From NCBI GenBank assembly GCA_039105265.1, contig JAPFFF010000006.1, positions 5,084,001 through 5,148,000 of the forward strand: a stretch of DNA of 64,000 nt, in the 5' to 3' direction. Origin of the DNA: Tritrichomonas musculus. Its lineage: Eukaryota > Parabasalia > Tritrichomonadida > Tritrichomonadidae. The first letter of the stretch is position 1. Every line of letters starts with the position of its first letter. The position numbers and the translations under genes were made by a program. Positions 31,301 to 46,300 of the stretch are shown here, piece after piece. Below the pieces are notes generated by a model. It saw only the letters and a program-made list of their open reading frames with translations, ran no database searches and was not told the origin of the DNA.

Positions 31301-34300
31301 TTCTTGTTTGGCGTTGCAATCTCTTTCAAGTTCTTCAATTCTTCCTTGCTTAGCATTGATGTCATTTTGCTTGTTATTAATATCTTCCTGTTTGGCTGCA
31401 TTGTCCCTCTCGAGTTCTTCAATTCTTCCTTGCTTAGCATTGATATCATTTTGCTTGTTGTTGATGTCTTCTTGTTTGGCGTTGCAATCTCTTTCAAGTT
31501 CTTCAATTCTTCCTTTTTTAGCATTGATGTCATTTTGCTTGTTATTAATATCTTCTTGTTTGGCTGCATTGTCCCTCTCGAGTTCTTCAATTCTTCCTTG
31601 CTTAGCATTGATATCATTTTGCTTGTTATTAATATCTTCTTGTTTGGCTGCATTGTCCCTCTCGAGTTCTTCAATTCTTCCTTGTTTAGCATTGATATCA
31701 TTTTGTTTATTGTTAATGTCTTCTTGTTTGGCGTTGCAATCTCTTTCAAGTTCTTTAATTCTTCCTTGTTTAGCATTGATATCATTCTGCTTGTTGTTAA
31801 TGTCTTCTTGTTTGGCGTTGCAATCTCTTTCAAGTTCTTCAATTCTTCCTTGTTTAGCATTGATATCATTCTGCTTGTTGTTGATGTCTTCCTGCTTAAC
31901 AGCATTGTCTTTCTCTAATTCTTCAATTCTTGCTTGCTTAGCATTGATATCATTTTGTTTATTGTTGATGTCTTCCTGCTTAGCATTGCAATCCTTTTCA
32001 AGTTCTTCAATTCTGCCTTGTTTGGCGTTGATATCATTTTGCTTGTTATTAATGTCATTTTGTTTGGCTTCATTGTCTTTCTCGAGTTCCTCAATTCTTT
32101 GTTGTTTAGCATTGATATCATTCTGCTTGTTGTTAATGTCTTCTTGTTTGGCTGCATTATCTCTTTCAAGTTCTTCAATTCTTCCTTGTTTAGCATTGAT
32201 GTCATTCTGCTTGTTGTTGATGTCTTCCTGCTTAACAGCATTGTCTTTCTCTAATTCTTCAATTCTTGCTTGCTTAGCATTGATATCATTTTGTTTATTG
32301 TTGATGTCTTCCTGCTTAGCATTGCAATCCTTTTCAAGTTCTTCAATTCTGCCTTGTTTGGCGTTGATATCATTTTGCTTGTTATTAATGTCATTTTGTT
32401 TGGCTTCATTGTCTTTCTCGAGTTCCTCAATTCTTTGTTGTTTAGCATTGATATCATTCTGCTTGTTGTTGATGTCTTCTTGTTTGGCTGCATTATCTCT
32501 TTCAAGTTCTTCAATTCTTCCTTGTTTAGCATTGATGTCATTCTGCTTGTTGTTGATGTCTTCCTGCTTAACAGCATTGTCTTTCTCTAATTCTTCAATT
32601 CTTGCTTGCTTAGCATTAATATCATTCTGCTTGTTGTTGATGTCTTCTTGTTTGGCTGTATTGTCTCTTTCAAGTTCTTCAATTCTTCCTTGTTTCGCGT
32701 TGATATCATTTTGTTTTCCTTCATTGTCTTTCTCGAGTTCCTCAATTCTTTGTTGTTTAGCATTGATATCATTTTGTTTATTGTTAATGTCTTCTTGTTT
32801 GGCGTTGCAATCTCTTTCAAGTTCTTCAATTCTTCCTTGTTTAGCATTGATGTCATTCTGCTTGTTGTTGATGTCTTCCTGCTTAACAGCATTGTCTTTC
32901 TCTAATTCTTCAATTCTTGCTTGCTTAGCATTGATATCATTTTGTTTATTGTTGATGTCTTCCTGCTTAGCATTGCAATCCTTTTCAAGTTCTTCAATTC
33001 TGCCTTGTTTGGCGTTGATATCATTTTGCTTGTTATTAATGTCATTTTGTTTGGCTTCATTGTCTTTCTCGAGTTCCTCAATTCTTTGTTGTTTAGCATT
33101 GATATCATTCTGCTTGTTGTTGATGTCTTCTTGTTTGGCTGCATTATCTCTTTCAAGTTCTTCAATTCTTCCTTGTTTAGCATTGATATCATTCTGCTTG
33201 TTGTTGATGTCTTCTTGTTTGGCGTTGCAATCTCTTTCAAGTTCTTCAATTCTTCCTTGCTTAGCATTGATGTCATTTTGCTTGTTATTAATATCTTCTT
33301 GTTTGGCTGCATTGTCCCTCTCGAGTTCTTCAATTCTTCCTTGCTTAGCATTGATGTCATTTTGTTTATTGTTAATGTCTTCTTGTTTGGCGTTGCAATC
33401 TCTTTCAAGTTCTTCAATTCTTCCTTGCTTAGCATTGATGTCATTTTGCTTGTTATTAATATCTTCTTGTTTGGCTGCATTGTCCCTCTCGAGTTCTTCA
33501 ATTCTTCCTTGCTTAGCATTGATATCATTTTGCTTGTTGTTGATGTCTTCTTGTTTGGCGTTGCAATCTCTTTCAAGTTCTTCAATTCTTCCTTTTTTAG
33601 CATTGATGTCATTTTGCTTGTTATTAATATCTTCTTGTTTGGCTGCATTGTCCCTCTCGAGTTCTTCAATTCTTGCTTGTTTAGCATTGATGTCATTTTG
33701 CTTGTTGTTGATGTCTTCTTGTTTGGCGTTGCAATCTCTTTCAAGTTCTTCAATTCTTGCTTGCTTAGCATTGATATCATTTTGTTTATTGTTAATGTCT
33801 TCTTGTTTGGCGTTGCAATCTCTTTCTAATTCTTCAATTCTTCCTTGCTTAGCATTGATGTCATTTTGTTTGTTGTTGATGTCTTCTTGTTTGGCGTTGC
33901 AATCTCTTTCAAGTTCTTCAATTCTTCCTTGTTTAGCATTGATATCATTCTGCTTGTTGTTAATGTCTTCTTGTTTGGCGTTGCAATCTCTTTCAAGTTC
34001 TTCAATTCTTGCTTGTTTAGCATTGATGTCATTTTGCTTGTTGTTGATGTCTTCTTGTTTGGCGTTGCAATCTCTTTCAAGTTCTTCAATTCTTGCTTGC
34101 TTAGCATTGATATCATTTTGTTTGTTGTTGATGTCTTCTTGTTTGGCGTTGCAATCTCTTTCAAGTTCTTCAATTCTTGCTTGTTTAGCATTGATGTCAT
34201 TTTGCTTGTTGTTGATGTCTTCTTGTTTGGCGGCATTGTCCCTCTCGAGTTCTTCAATTCTTCCTTGCTTAGCATTGATATCATTTTGCTTGTTGTTGAT

Positions 34301-37300
34301 GTCTTCTTGTTTGGCGTTGCAATCTCTTTCAAGTTCTTCAATTCTTGCTTGTTTAGCATTGATGTCATTTTGCTTGTTGTTGATGTCTTCTTGTTTGGCT
34401 GCATTGTCCTTTTCGAGTTCTTCAATTCTTGCTTGTTTAGCATTGATGTCATTCTGTTTGTTGTTGATGTCTTCTTGTTTGGCTGCATTGTCCTTTTCGA
34501 GTTCTTCAATTCTTGCTTGTTTAGCATTGATATCATTTTGCTTGTTGTTGATGTCTTCTTGTTTGGCTGCATTGTCCCTCTCGAGTTCTTCAATTCTTCC
34601 TTGCTTAGCATTGATGTCATTTTGTTTATTGTTAATGTCTTCTTGTTTGGCGTTGCAATCTCTTTCAAGTTCTTCAATTCTTCCTTGCTTAGCATTGATG
34701 TCATTTTGCTTGTTATTAATATCTTCTTGTTTGGCTGCATTGTCCCTCTCGAGTTCTTCAATTCTTCCTTGCTTAGCATTGATATCATTCTGTTTGTTGT
34801 TGATGTCTTCTTGTTTGGCTGCATTGTCCTTTTCGAGTTCTTCAATTCTTGCTTGTTTAGCATTGATATCATTTTGCTTGTTGTTGATGTCTTCTTGTTT
34901 GGCGGCATTGTCCTTTTCGAGTTCTTCAATTCTTCCTTGTTTAGCATTAATATCATTCTGCTTGTTGTTGATGTCTTCTTGTTTGGCGGCATTGTCTTTT
35001 TCGAGTTCTTCAATTCTTGCTTGTTTAGCATTGATGTCATTCTGTTTGTTGTTGATGTCTTCTTGTTTGGCTGCATTGTCCTTTTCGAGTTCTTCAATTC
35101 TTGCTTGTTTATCATTGATGTCTTTTTGCTTATTATTAATATCTTCTTGTTTGGCGTTGCAATCTCTTTCTAATTCTTCAATTCTTGCTTGTTTAGCATT
35201 GATGTCATTCTGTTTGTTGTTGATGTCTTCTTGTTTGGCTGCATTGTCCTTTTCGAGTTCTTCAATTCTTGCTTGTTTAGCATTGATGTCATTTTGTTTA
35301 TTGTTAATGTCTTCTTGTTTGGCTGCATTATCTATTTCTAATTCTTCAATTCTTGCTTGTTTAGCATTGATATCATTTTGCTTGTTATTAATATCTTCTT
35401 GTTTGGCGTTGCAATCTCTTTCAAGTTCTTCAATTCTTCCTTGCTTAGCATTGATATCATTTTGCTTGTTGTTGATGTCTTCTTGTTTGGCTGCATTGTC
35501 CCTCTCGAGTTCTTCAATTCTTCCTTGTTTAGCATTGATATCATTTTGCTTGTTATTAATATCTTCTTGTTTGGCGTTGCAATCTCTTTCTAATTCTTCA
35601 ATTCTTCCTTGCTTAGCATTGATATCATTTTGCTTGTTGTTGATGTCTTCTTGTTTGGCTGCATTGTCCCTCTCGAGTTCTTCAATTCTTCCTTGTTTAG
35701 CATTGATATCATTTTGCTTGTTATTAATATCTTCTTGTTTGGCGTTGCAATCTCTTTCTAATTCTTCAATTCTTGCTTGTTTAGCATTGATGTCATTCTG
35801 CTTGTTGTTGATGTCTTCTTGTTTGGCTGCATTGTCCCTCTCGAGTTCTTCAATTCTTCCTTGCTTAGCAAGGATATCATTTTGCTTGTTGTTGATGTCT
35901 TCTTGTTTGGCTGCATTGTCCTTTTCGAGTTCTTCAATTCTTCCTTGCTTAGCATTGATATCATTTTGCTTGTTATTAATATCTTCTTGTTTGGCGTTGC
36001 AATCTCTTTCTAATTCTTCAATTCTTGCTTGTTTAGCATTGATGTCATTCTGCTTGTTGTTGATGTCTTCTTGTTTGGCTGCATTGTCCCTCTCGAGTTC
36101 TTCAATTCTTCCTTGTTTAGCATTGATATCATTTTGTTTATTGTTAATATCTTCTTGTTTGGCTGCATTATCTCTTTCAAGTTCTTCAATTCTTGCTTGT
36201 TTAGCATTGATGTCATTCTGCTTGTTGTTGATGTCTTCTTGTTTGGCTGAATTGTCTCTTTCAAGTTCTTCAATTCTTCCTTGTTTCGCGTTGATATCAT
36301 TTTGTTTTCCTTCATTGTCTTTCTCGAGTTCCTCAATTCTTTGTTGTTTAGCATTGATATCATTCTGCTTGTTGTTGATGTCTTCTTGTTTGGCTGCATT
36401 GTCTTTTTCAAGTTCTTCAATTCTTGCTTGTTTAGCATTAATATCATTCTGCTTGTTGTTGATGTCTTCTTGTTTGGCTGTATTGTCTTTTTCGAGTTCT
36501 TCAATTCTTGCTTGTTTAGCATTGATGTCATTCTGCTTGTTGTTGATGTCTTCTTGTTTGGCTGCATTGTCTTTCTCTAATTCTTCAATTCTTGCTTGCT
36601 TAGCATTGATGTCATTTTGCTTGTTGTTGATGTCTTCTTGTTTGGTTGCATTGTCTTTTTCGAGTTCTTCAATTCTTGCTTGTTTAGCATTAATATCATT
36701 CTGCTTGTTGTTGATGTCTTCTTGTTTGGCTGTATTGTCTCTTTCAAGTTCTTCAATTCTTGCTTGTTTAGCATTGATGTCATTCTGCTTGTTGTTGATG
36801 TCTTCTTGTTTGGCTGCATTGTCTTTCTCTAATTCTTCAATTCTTGCTTGCTTAGCATTGATGTCATTTTGCTTGTTGTTGATGTCTTCTTGTTTGGTTG
36901 CATTGTCTTTTTCGAGTTCTTCAATTCTTGCTTGTTTAGCATTAATATCATTCTGCTTGTTGTTGATGTCTTCTTGTTTGGCTGTATTGTCTCTTTCAAG
37001 TTCTTCAATTCTTGCTTGTTTAGCATTGATGTCATTCTGTTTGTTGTTGATGTCTTCTTGTTTGGCTGCATTGTCCTTTTCGAGTTCTTCAATTCTTGCT
37101 TGTTTAGCATTGATGTCATTTTGTTTATTGTTAATGTCTTCTTGTTTGGCTGCATTATCTATTTCTAATTCTTCAATTCTTGCTTGTTTAGCATTGATAT
37201 CATTTTGCTTGTTATTAATATCTTCTTGTTTGGCGTTGCAATCTCTTTCAAGTTCTTCAATTCTTCCTTGCTTAGCATTGATGTCATTTTGCTTGTTGTT

Positions 37301-40300
37301 GATGTCTTCTTGTTTGGTTGCATTGTCTTTTTCGAGTTCTTCAATTCTTGCTTGTTTAGCATTAATATCATTCTGCTTGTTGTTGATGTCTTCTTGTTTG
37401 GCTGTATTGTCTTTTTCGAGTTCTTCAATTCTTGCTTGTTTAGCATTGATGTCATTCTGCTTGTTGTTGATGTCTTCTTGTTTGGCTGCATTGTCTTTCT
37501 CTAATTCTTCAATTCTTGCTTGCTTAGCATTGATGTCATTTTGCTTGTTGTTGATGTCTTCTTGTTTGGTTGCATTGTCTTTTTCGAGTTCTTCAATTCT
37601 TGCTTGTTTAGCATTAATATCATTCTGCTTGTTGTTGATGTCTTCTTGTTTGGCTGCATTGTCCCTCTCGAGTTCTTCAATTCTTCCTTGCTTAGCAAGG
37701 ATATCATTTTGCTTGTTGTTGATGTCTTCTTGTTTGGCTGCATTGTCCTTTTCGAGTTCTTCAATTCTTCCTTGCTTAGCATTGATATCATTTTGCTTGT
37801 TATTAATATCTTCTTGTTTGGCGTTGCAATCTCTTTCTAATTCTTCAATTCTTGCTTGTTTAGCATTGATGTCATTCTGCTTGTTGTTGATGTCTTCTTG
37901 TTTGGCTGCATTGTCCCTCTCGAGTTCTTCAATTCTTCCTTGTTTAGCATTGATATCATTTTGTTTATTGTTAATATCTTCTTGTTTGGCTGCATTATCT
38001 CTTTCAAGTTCTTCAATTCTTGCTTGTTTAGCATTGATGTCATTCTGCTTGTTGTTGATGTCTTCTTGTTTGGCTGAATTGTCTCTTTCAAGTTCTTCAA
38101 TTCTTCCTTGTTTCGCGTTGATATCATTTTGTTTTCCTTCATTGTCTTTCTCGAGTTCCTCAATTCTTTGTTGTTTAGCATTGATATCATTCTGCTTGTT
38201 GTTGATGTCTTCCTGCTTAGCATTGCAATCCTTTTCAAGTTCTTCAATTCTGCCTTGTTTGGTGTTGATATCGTTTTGCTTGTTGCTGATGTCTTCTTGT
38301 TTGGCGTTGCAATCTCTTTCTAATTCTTCAATTCTTCCTTGTTTAGCATTGATGTCATTCTGCTTGTTGTTGATGTCTTCTTGTTTGGCTGCATTGTCTT
38401 TTTCGAGTTCTTCAATTCTTGCTTGTTTAGCATTAATATCATTCTGCTTGTTGTTGATGTCTTCTTGTTTGGCTGTATTGTCTTTTTCGAGTTCTTCAAT
38501 TCTTGCTTGTTTAGCATTGATGTCATTCTGCTTGTTGTTGATGTCTTCTTGTTTGGCTGCATTGTCTTTCTCTAATTCTTCAATTCTTGCTTGCTTAGCA
38601 TTGATGTCATTTTGCTTGTTGTTGATGTCTTCTTGTTTGGTTGCATTGTCTTTTTCGAGTTCTTCAATTCTTGCTTGTTTAGCATTAATATCATTCTGCT
38701 TGTTGTTGATGTCTTCTTGTTTGGCTGTATTGTCTCTTTCAAGTTCTTCAATTCTTCCTTGTTTCGCGTTGATATCATTTTGTTTTCCTTCATTGTCTTT
38801 CTCGAGTTCCTCAATTCTTTGTTGTTTAGCATTGATATCATTCTGCTTGTTGTTGATGTCTTCCTGCTTAGCATTGCAATCCTTTTCAAGTTCTTCAATT
38901 CTGCCTTGTTTGGTGTTGATATCGTTTTGCTTGTTGCTGATGTCTTCTTGTTTGGCGTTGCAATCTCTTTCTAATTCTTCAATTCTTCCTTGTTTAGCAT
39001 TGATGTCATTCTGCTTGTTGTTGATGTCTTCTTGTTTGGCTGCATTATCTCTTTCTAATTCTTCAATTCTTGCTTGTTTAGCATTGATGTCATTTTGTTT
39101 ATTGTTGATGTCTTCTTGTTTGGCGTTGCAATCTCTTTCTAATTCTTCAATTCTTCCTTGTTTAGAATTGATATCATTCTGTTTGTTGTTGATGTCTTCC
39201 TGTTTTGCATTACAGTCCTTTTCAAGTTCCTCAATTCGGCCTTGTTTGGCGTTTATGTCGTTTTGCTTGTTATTGATGTCATTTTGTTTGGCTTCATTGT
39301 CTCTCTCTAGTTCCTCAATACGTTGTTGTTTAGCATTGATGTCATTATGTTTGTTGTTGATGTCTTCTTGCTTAGATGCATTATCTCTCTCCAATTCTTC
39401 GATTCGGTATTGTTTAGAGTTGATGTCATTTTGCTTATTATTGATGTCTTCCTGCTTAGCACTGCAGTCCTTCTCAAGATCTTCAATACGTTGTTGTTTG
39501 CTGTTAATATCGTTCTGCTTATTATTAATGTCTTCTTGCTTAGCTGCATTGTCTTTCTCAAGTTCTTCAATTCTGCTTTGTTTAGCATAGATATCATTTT
39601 GTTTGTTGTTAATATCTTCTTGTTTAGCATTGCAATCTTTCTCTAATTCTTCAATTCGTTGCTGTTTAGCATTAATATCGTTCTGTTTGTTGTTGATATC
39701 TTCCTGTTTAGCAGCATTGTCTTTCTCTAGTTCTTCAATTCGGCCTTGTTTAGAATTGATGTCGTTTTGTTTTCCTTCATTATCTCTTTCAAGTTCTTCA
39801 ATTCTTTGTTGTTTACAATTGATGTCATTCTGCTTGTTGTTGATGTCGTCTTGTTTGGAATTACAGTCTCTTTCAAGTTCATCAATTCGGCCTTGTTTGG
39901 CATTGATGTCATCTTGTTTAGCAGTATTATCTCTTTCTAATTCTTCAATGTGCTGTTGCTTAGCATTAATGTCATTTTGTTTGTTGTTAATGTCCTCCTG
40001 TTTAGATGCATTGTCTTTTTCAAGTTCTTCAATTCGTGTTTGTTTCTCGTCATTTTCTTTAGATCGATCATTCAATTGGATTTCTCGTGTTTGAACTGTT
40101 TCTTTCAATGTCGAAATCTTTTGTTTCTTACGACCTGTCTTTGCAACAAGTTCTTCAATTCTTTGCAGTTTTGCATTAATATCATTCTGCTTGTTGTTGA
40201 TGTCTTCTTGTTTGGCTGCATTGTCTTTTTCGAGTTCTTCTATTCTTCCTTGTTTAGCATTGATATCATTCTGCTTGTTATTAATATCTTCTTGTTTGGC

Positions 40301-43300
40301 TGCATTGTCTCTTTCGAGTTCTTCAATTCTTCCTTGTTTTACATTGATATCATTCTGCTTGTTATTAATATCTTCTTGTTTGGCTGCATTGTCTCTTTCG
40401 AGTTCTTCAATTCTTCCTTGCTTAGCATTGATATCATTCTGTTTGTTGTTGATGTCTTCTTGTTTGGCGGCATTGTCTCTTTCAAGTTCTTCTATTCTTC
40501 CTTGTTTAGCATTGATATCATTCTGCTTGTTATTAATATCTTCTTGTTTGGCTGCATTGTCTTTTTCGAGTTCTTTAATTCTTGCTTGTTTAGCATTGAT
40601 ATCATTTTGCTTGTTATTGATGTCTTCTTGTTTGGCGGCATTGTCTCTTTCAAGTTCTTCAATTCTTCCTTGTTTAGCATTGATGTCATTCTGCTTGTTA
40701 TTGATGTCTTCTTGCTTTGCTTTGCAATCCTTCTCAAGTACTTCGATTCTCTGTTGTTTACCATTGATATCGTTTTGCTTGTTGTTGATGTCTTCCTGCT
40801 TAGCAGCATTGTCTCTTTCAAGTTCTTCAATTCTTCCTTGTTTAGCATTGATGTCATTCTGCTTGTTATTGATGTCTTCTTGCTTTGCTTTGCAATCTCT
40901 TTCAAGTTCTTCAATTCTTCCTTGTTTAGCATTGATGTCATTCTGCTTGTTATTGATATCTTCTTGCTTTGCATTGCAGTCTTTCTCAAGTTCTTCAATG
41001 CGTTGTTGTTTAGCATTGATATCGTTCTGCTTGTTATTGATGTATTCCTGCTTGGAATTGCAGTCTCTTTCAAGCTCTTCGATTCGGCCTTGCTTGGCAT
41101 TGATATCATCTTGTTTAGCAGCATTGTCTCTTTCAAGTTTTTCAATATATTTTTGTTTAGCATTGATATCATTTTGCTTATTGTTAATATCATCTTGTTT
41201 AGCTACATTGTCTCTTTCTAATTCTTCAATTCTTTGTTGTTTAGCATTGATATCGTTCTGTTTGTTATTGATGTCTTCTTGCTTAGCATTACAGTCTTTT
41301 TCAAGTTCTTCGATTCTTCCTTGTATCGCGTTAATATCATTTTGTTTTCCTTCGTTATCTTTCTCGACTTCCTCAATGCGTTGCTGCTTAGCATTGATAT
41401 CATTTTGTTTATTGTTGATGTCTTCTTGTTTAGCAGCATTGTCTCTTTCAAGTTCTTCAATTCGTTGTTTCTTGTCATTGATGTCATTTTGCATGTTGTT
41501 GATGTCTTCTTGTTTGGCAGCATTCTCTCGCTCAAGATCTTCAATGCGTTGTTGTTTAGTATTGATATCAATTTGTTTGTTGTTGATGTCTTCTTGCTTA
41601 GATGCATTATTTCTCTCTAATTCTTCAATTCGACTTTGTTTGGCATTAATATCATTCTGCTTGTTGTTGATATCTTCCTGCTTAGCATTGCAATCCTTTT
41701 CAAGTTCTTCAATTCTGCCTTGTTTAGCATTGATATCATTTTGCTTGTTATTAATGTCATTTTGTTTGGCTGCATTGTCTTTCTCGAGTTCCTCAATTCT
41801 TTGTTGTTTAGCATTGATATCATTCTGCTTGTTGTTGATGTCTTCTTGTTTGGCTGAATTGTCTCTTTCAAGTTCTTCAATTCTTCCTTGTTTCGCGTTG
41901 ATATCATTTTGTTTTCCTTCATTGTCTTTCTCGAGTTCCTCAATTCTTTGTTGTTTAGCATTGATATCATTCTGCTTGTTGTTGATGTCTTCCTGCTTAG
42001 CATTGCAATCCTTTTCAAGTTCTTTAATTCTGCCTTGTTTGGTGTTGATATCGTTTTGCTTGTTGCTGATGTCTTCTTGTTTAGCAGCATTCTCTTTCTC
42101 AAGTTCTTCAATTCGTGTTTGTTTCTCATCATTTTCTTTAGATCGATCATTCAATTGGATTTCTCGTGTTTGAACTGTTTCTTTCAATGTCGAAATCTTT
42201 TGTTTCTTACGACCTGTCTTTGCAACAAGTTCTTCGATTCTTTGCAGTTTTGCATTAATATCATTCTGCTTATTGTTGATGTCTTCTTGTTTGATGGCAT
42301 TGTCTCTTTCTAATTCTTCAATTCTACCTTGTTTAGCATTTATATCATTTTGTTTGTTATTGATATCTTCTTGTTTGGCGGCATTGTCCCTCTCGAGTTC
42401 TTCTATTCTTCCTTGTTTGGCATTGATATCATTTTGTTTGTTGTTGATATCTTCTTGTTTGGCGGTATTGTCTCTTTCTAATTCTTCGATTCTTCCTTGT
42501 TTGGCATTGATGTCTTCCTGTTTAGCTGCATTGTCTTTCTCGAGTTCTTCGATTCGGCCTTGCTTAGCATTGATATCATTTTGTTTGTTGTTGATATCTT
42601 CTTGCTTAGCTGCATTATCTTTCTCTAATTCTTCAATGCGTTGTTGTTTGGCATTGATATCGTTCTGCTTATTGTTGATATCTTCTTGCTTAGCTGCATT
42701 GTCTTTCTCTAATTCTTCAATTCGGCCTTGTTTACCATTGATATCGTTCTGCTTGTTGTTGATGTCTTCCTGTTTAGCTGCATTGTCTCTTTCAAGTTCT
42801 TCTATTCTTTGTTGTTTACCATTGATATCGTTCTGCTTATTGTTGATATCTTCTTGCTTAGCTGCATTATCTTTCTCTAATTCTTCAATGCGTTGTTGTT
42901 TGGCATTGATATCATTTTGCTTATTGTTGATATCTTCTTGCTTAGCTGCATTGTCTTTCTCGAGTTCTTCAATTCGGCCTTGTTTACCATTGATATCGTT
43001 CTGCTTATTGTTGATGTCTTCTTGCTTAGCTGCATTATCTTTCTCTAATTCTTCAATGTGTTGTTGTTTGGCATTGATATCGTTCTGCTTATTGTTGATA
43101 TCTTCTTGCTTAGCTGCATTGTCTTTCTCTAATTCTTCAATTCGGCCTTGTTTACCATTGATATCGTTCTGCTTGTTGTTGATGTCTTCCTGTTTAGCTG
43201 CATTGTCTCTTTCAAGTTCTTCTATTCTTTGTTGTTTACCATTGATATCGTTCTGCTTGTTGTTGATGTCTTCTTGCTTAGCTGCATTGTCTTTCTCGAG

Positions 43301-46300
43301 TTCTTCAATGCGTTGTTGTTTACCATTGATATCATTTTGCTTATTGTTGATGTCTTCTTGCTTAGCTGCATTGTCTTTCTCGAGTTCTTCAATGTGTTGT
43401 TGTTTGGCATTGATATCGTTCTGTTTATTGTTGATATCTTCTTGCTTAGCTGCATTGTCTTTCTCTAATTCTTCAATTCGGCCTTGTTTACCATTGATAT
43501 CGTTCTGCTTGTTGTTGATGTCTTCCTGTTTAGCTGCATTGTCTCTTTCAAGTTCTTCTATTCTTTGTTGTTTACCATTGATATCATTTTGCTTATTGTT
43601 GATGTCTTCTTGCTTAGCTGCATTATCTTTCTCTAATTCTTCAATGCGTTGTTGTTTGGCATTGATATCGTTCTGCTTATTGTTGATATCTTCTTGCTTA
43701 GCTGCATTGTCTTTCTCGAGTTCTTCAATGCGTTGTTGTTTGGCATTGATATCGTTCTGTTTATTGTTGATATCTTCTTGTTTAATATTGCAGTCTTTTT
43801 CGAGTTCTTCAATTCGGCCTTGTTTCGCGTTAAGATCATTTTGTTTTCCTTCATTGTCTTTCTCGAGTACTTCAATGCGTTGTTGTTTGGCATTGATATC
43901 GTTCTGCTTATTGTTGATATCTTCTTGCTTAGCTGCATTGTCTTTCTCTAATTCTTCAATTCGGCCTTGTTTACCATTGATATCGTTCTGCTTGTTGTTG
44001 ATGTCTTCCTGTTTAGCTGCATTGTCTCTTTCAAGTTCTTCTATTCTTTGTTGTTTACCATTGATATCATTTTGCTTATTGTTGATGTCTTCTTGCTTAG
44101 CTGCATTATCTTTCTCTAATTCTTCAATGCGTTGTTGTTTGGTATTGATATCGTTCTGCTTATTGTTGATGTCTTCTTGCTTAGCTGCATTGTCTTTCTC
44201 GAGTTCTTCAATGTGTTGTTGTTTGGCATTGATATCGTTCTGTTTATTGTTGATATCTTCTTGTTTAATATTGCAGTCTTTTTCGAGTTCTTCAATTCGG
44301 CCTTGTTTCGCGTTAAGATCATTTTGTTTTCCTTCATTGTCTTTCTCGAGTACTTCAATGCGTTGTTGTTTGGCATTGATATCGTTCTGTTTATTGTTGA
44401 TATCTTCTTGTTTAATATTGCAGTCTTTTTCGAGTTCTTCAATTCGGCCTTGTTTCGCGTTAAGATCATTTTGTTTTCCTTCATTGTCTTTCTCGAGTAC
44501 TTCAATGCGTTGTTGTTTGGCATTGATATCGTTCTGCTTATTGTTGATATCTTCTTGCTTAGCTGCATTGTCTTTCTCTAATTCTTCAATTCGGCCTTGT
44601 TTACCATTGATATCGTTCTGCTTGTTGTTGATGTCTTCCTGTTTAGCTGCATTGTCTCTTTCAAGTTCTTCTATTCTTTGTTGTTTACCATTGATATCAT
44701 TTTGCTTATTGTTGATGTCTTCTTGCTTAGCTGCATTATCTTTCTCTAATTCTTCAATGCGTTGTTGTTTGGCATTGATATCGTTCTGCTTATTGTTGAT
44801 GTCTTCTTGCTTAGCTGCATTGTCTTTCTCGAGTTCTTCAATGTGTTGTTGTTTGGCATTGATATCGTTCTGTTTATTGTTGATATCTTCTTGCTTAGCT
44901 GCATTGTCTTTCTCTAATTCTTCAATTCGGCCTTGTTTACCATTGATATCGTTCTGCTTGTTGTTGATGTCTTCCTGTTTAGCTGCATTGTCTCTTTCAA
45001 GTTCTTCTATTCTTTGTTGTTTACCATTGATATCATTTTGCTTATTGTTGATGTCTTCTTGCTTAGCTGCATTATCTTTCTCTAATTCTTCAATGCGTTG
45101 TTGTTTGGCATTGATATCGTTCTGCTTATTGTTGATATCTTCTTGCTTAGCTGCATTGTCTTTCTCGAGTTCTTCAATGCGTTGTTGTTTACCATTGATA
45201 TCATTTTGCTTATTGTTGATGTCTTCTTGCTTAGCTGCATTGTCTTTCTCGAGTTCTTCAATGTGTTGTTGTTTGGCATTGATATCGTTCTGTTTATTGT
45301 TGATATCTTCTTGCTTAGCTGCATTGTCTTTCTCTAATTCTTCAATTCGGCCTTGTTTACCATTGATATCGTTCTGCTTGTTGTTGATGTCTTCCTGTTT
45401 AGCTGCATTGTCTCTTTCAAGTTCTTCTATTCTTTGTTGTTTACCATTGATATCATTTTGCTTATTGTTGATGTCTTCTTGCTTAGCTGCATTATCTTTC
45501 TCTAATTCTTCAATGCGTTGTTGTTTGGCATTGATATCGTTCTGCTTATTGTTGATATCTTCTTGCTTAGCTGCATTGTCTTTCTCGAGTTCTTCAATGC
45601 GTTGTTGTTTGGCATTGATATCGTTCTGTTTATTGTTGATATCTTCTTGTTTAATATTGCAGTCTTTTTCGAGTTCTTCAATTCGGCCTTGTTTCGCGTT
45701 AAGATCATTTTGTTTTCCTTCATTGTCTTTCTCGAGTACTTCAATGCGTTGTTGTTTGGCATTGATATCGTTCTGCTTATTGTTGATATCTTCTTGCTTA
45801 GCTGCATTGTCTTTCTCTAATTCTTCAATTCGGCCTTGTTTACCATTGATATCGTTCTGCTTGTTGTTGATGTCTTCTTGCTTAGCTGCATTGTCTTTCT
45901 CGAGTTCTTCAATGCGTTGTTGTTTGGCATTGATATCGTTCTGTTTATTGTTGATATCTTCTTGCTTAGCTGCATTGTCTTTCTCTAATTCTTCAATTCG
46001 GCCTTGTTTACCATTGATATCGTTCTGCTTGTTGTTGATGTCTTCCTGTTTAGCTGCATTGTCTCTTTCAAGTTCTTCTATTCTTTGTTGTTTACCATTG
46101 ATATCGTTCTGCTTATTGTTGATATCTTCTTGCTTAGCTGCATTATCTTTCTCTAATTCTTCAATTCGGCATTGTTTGGCATTGATATCGTTCTGCTTAT
46201 TGTTGATATCTTCTTGCTTAGCTGCATTATCTTTCTCTAATTCTTCAATTCGGCATTGTTTGGCATTGATATCGTTCTGTTTATTGTTGATATCTTCTTG

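Noticed and set aside
29109-39590. Plus-strand frame of 3,493 codons (and others over 900 codons at 24396-27617, 24647-27382, 42273-46559)
   Set aside because: These are stop-free shadows opposite the repeat array. Their Ser/Cys/Leu-rich text merely mirrors the heptad codons, and the frames start and stop at repeat variants.
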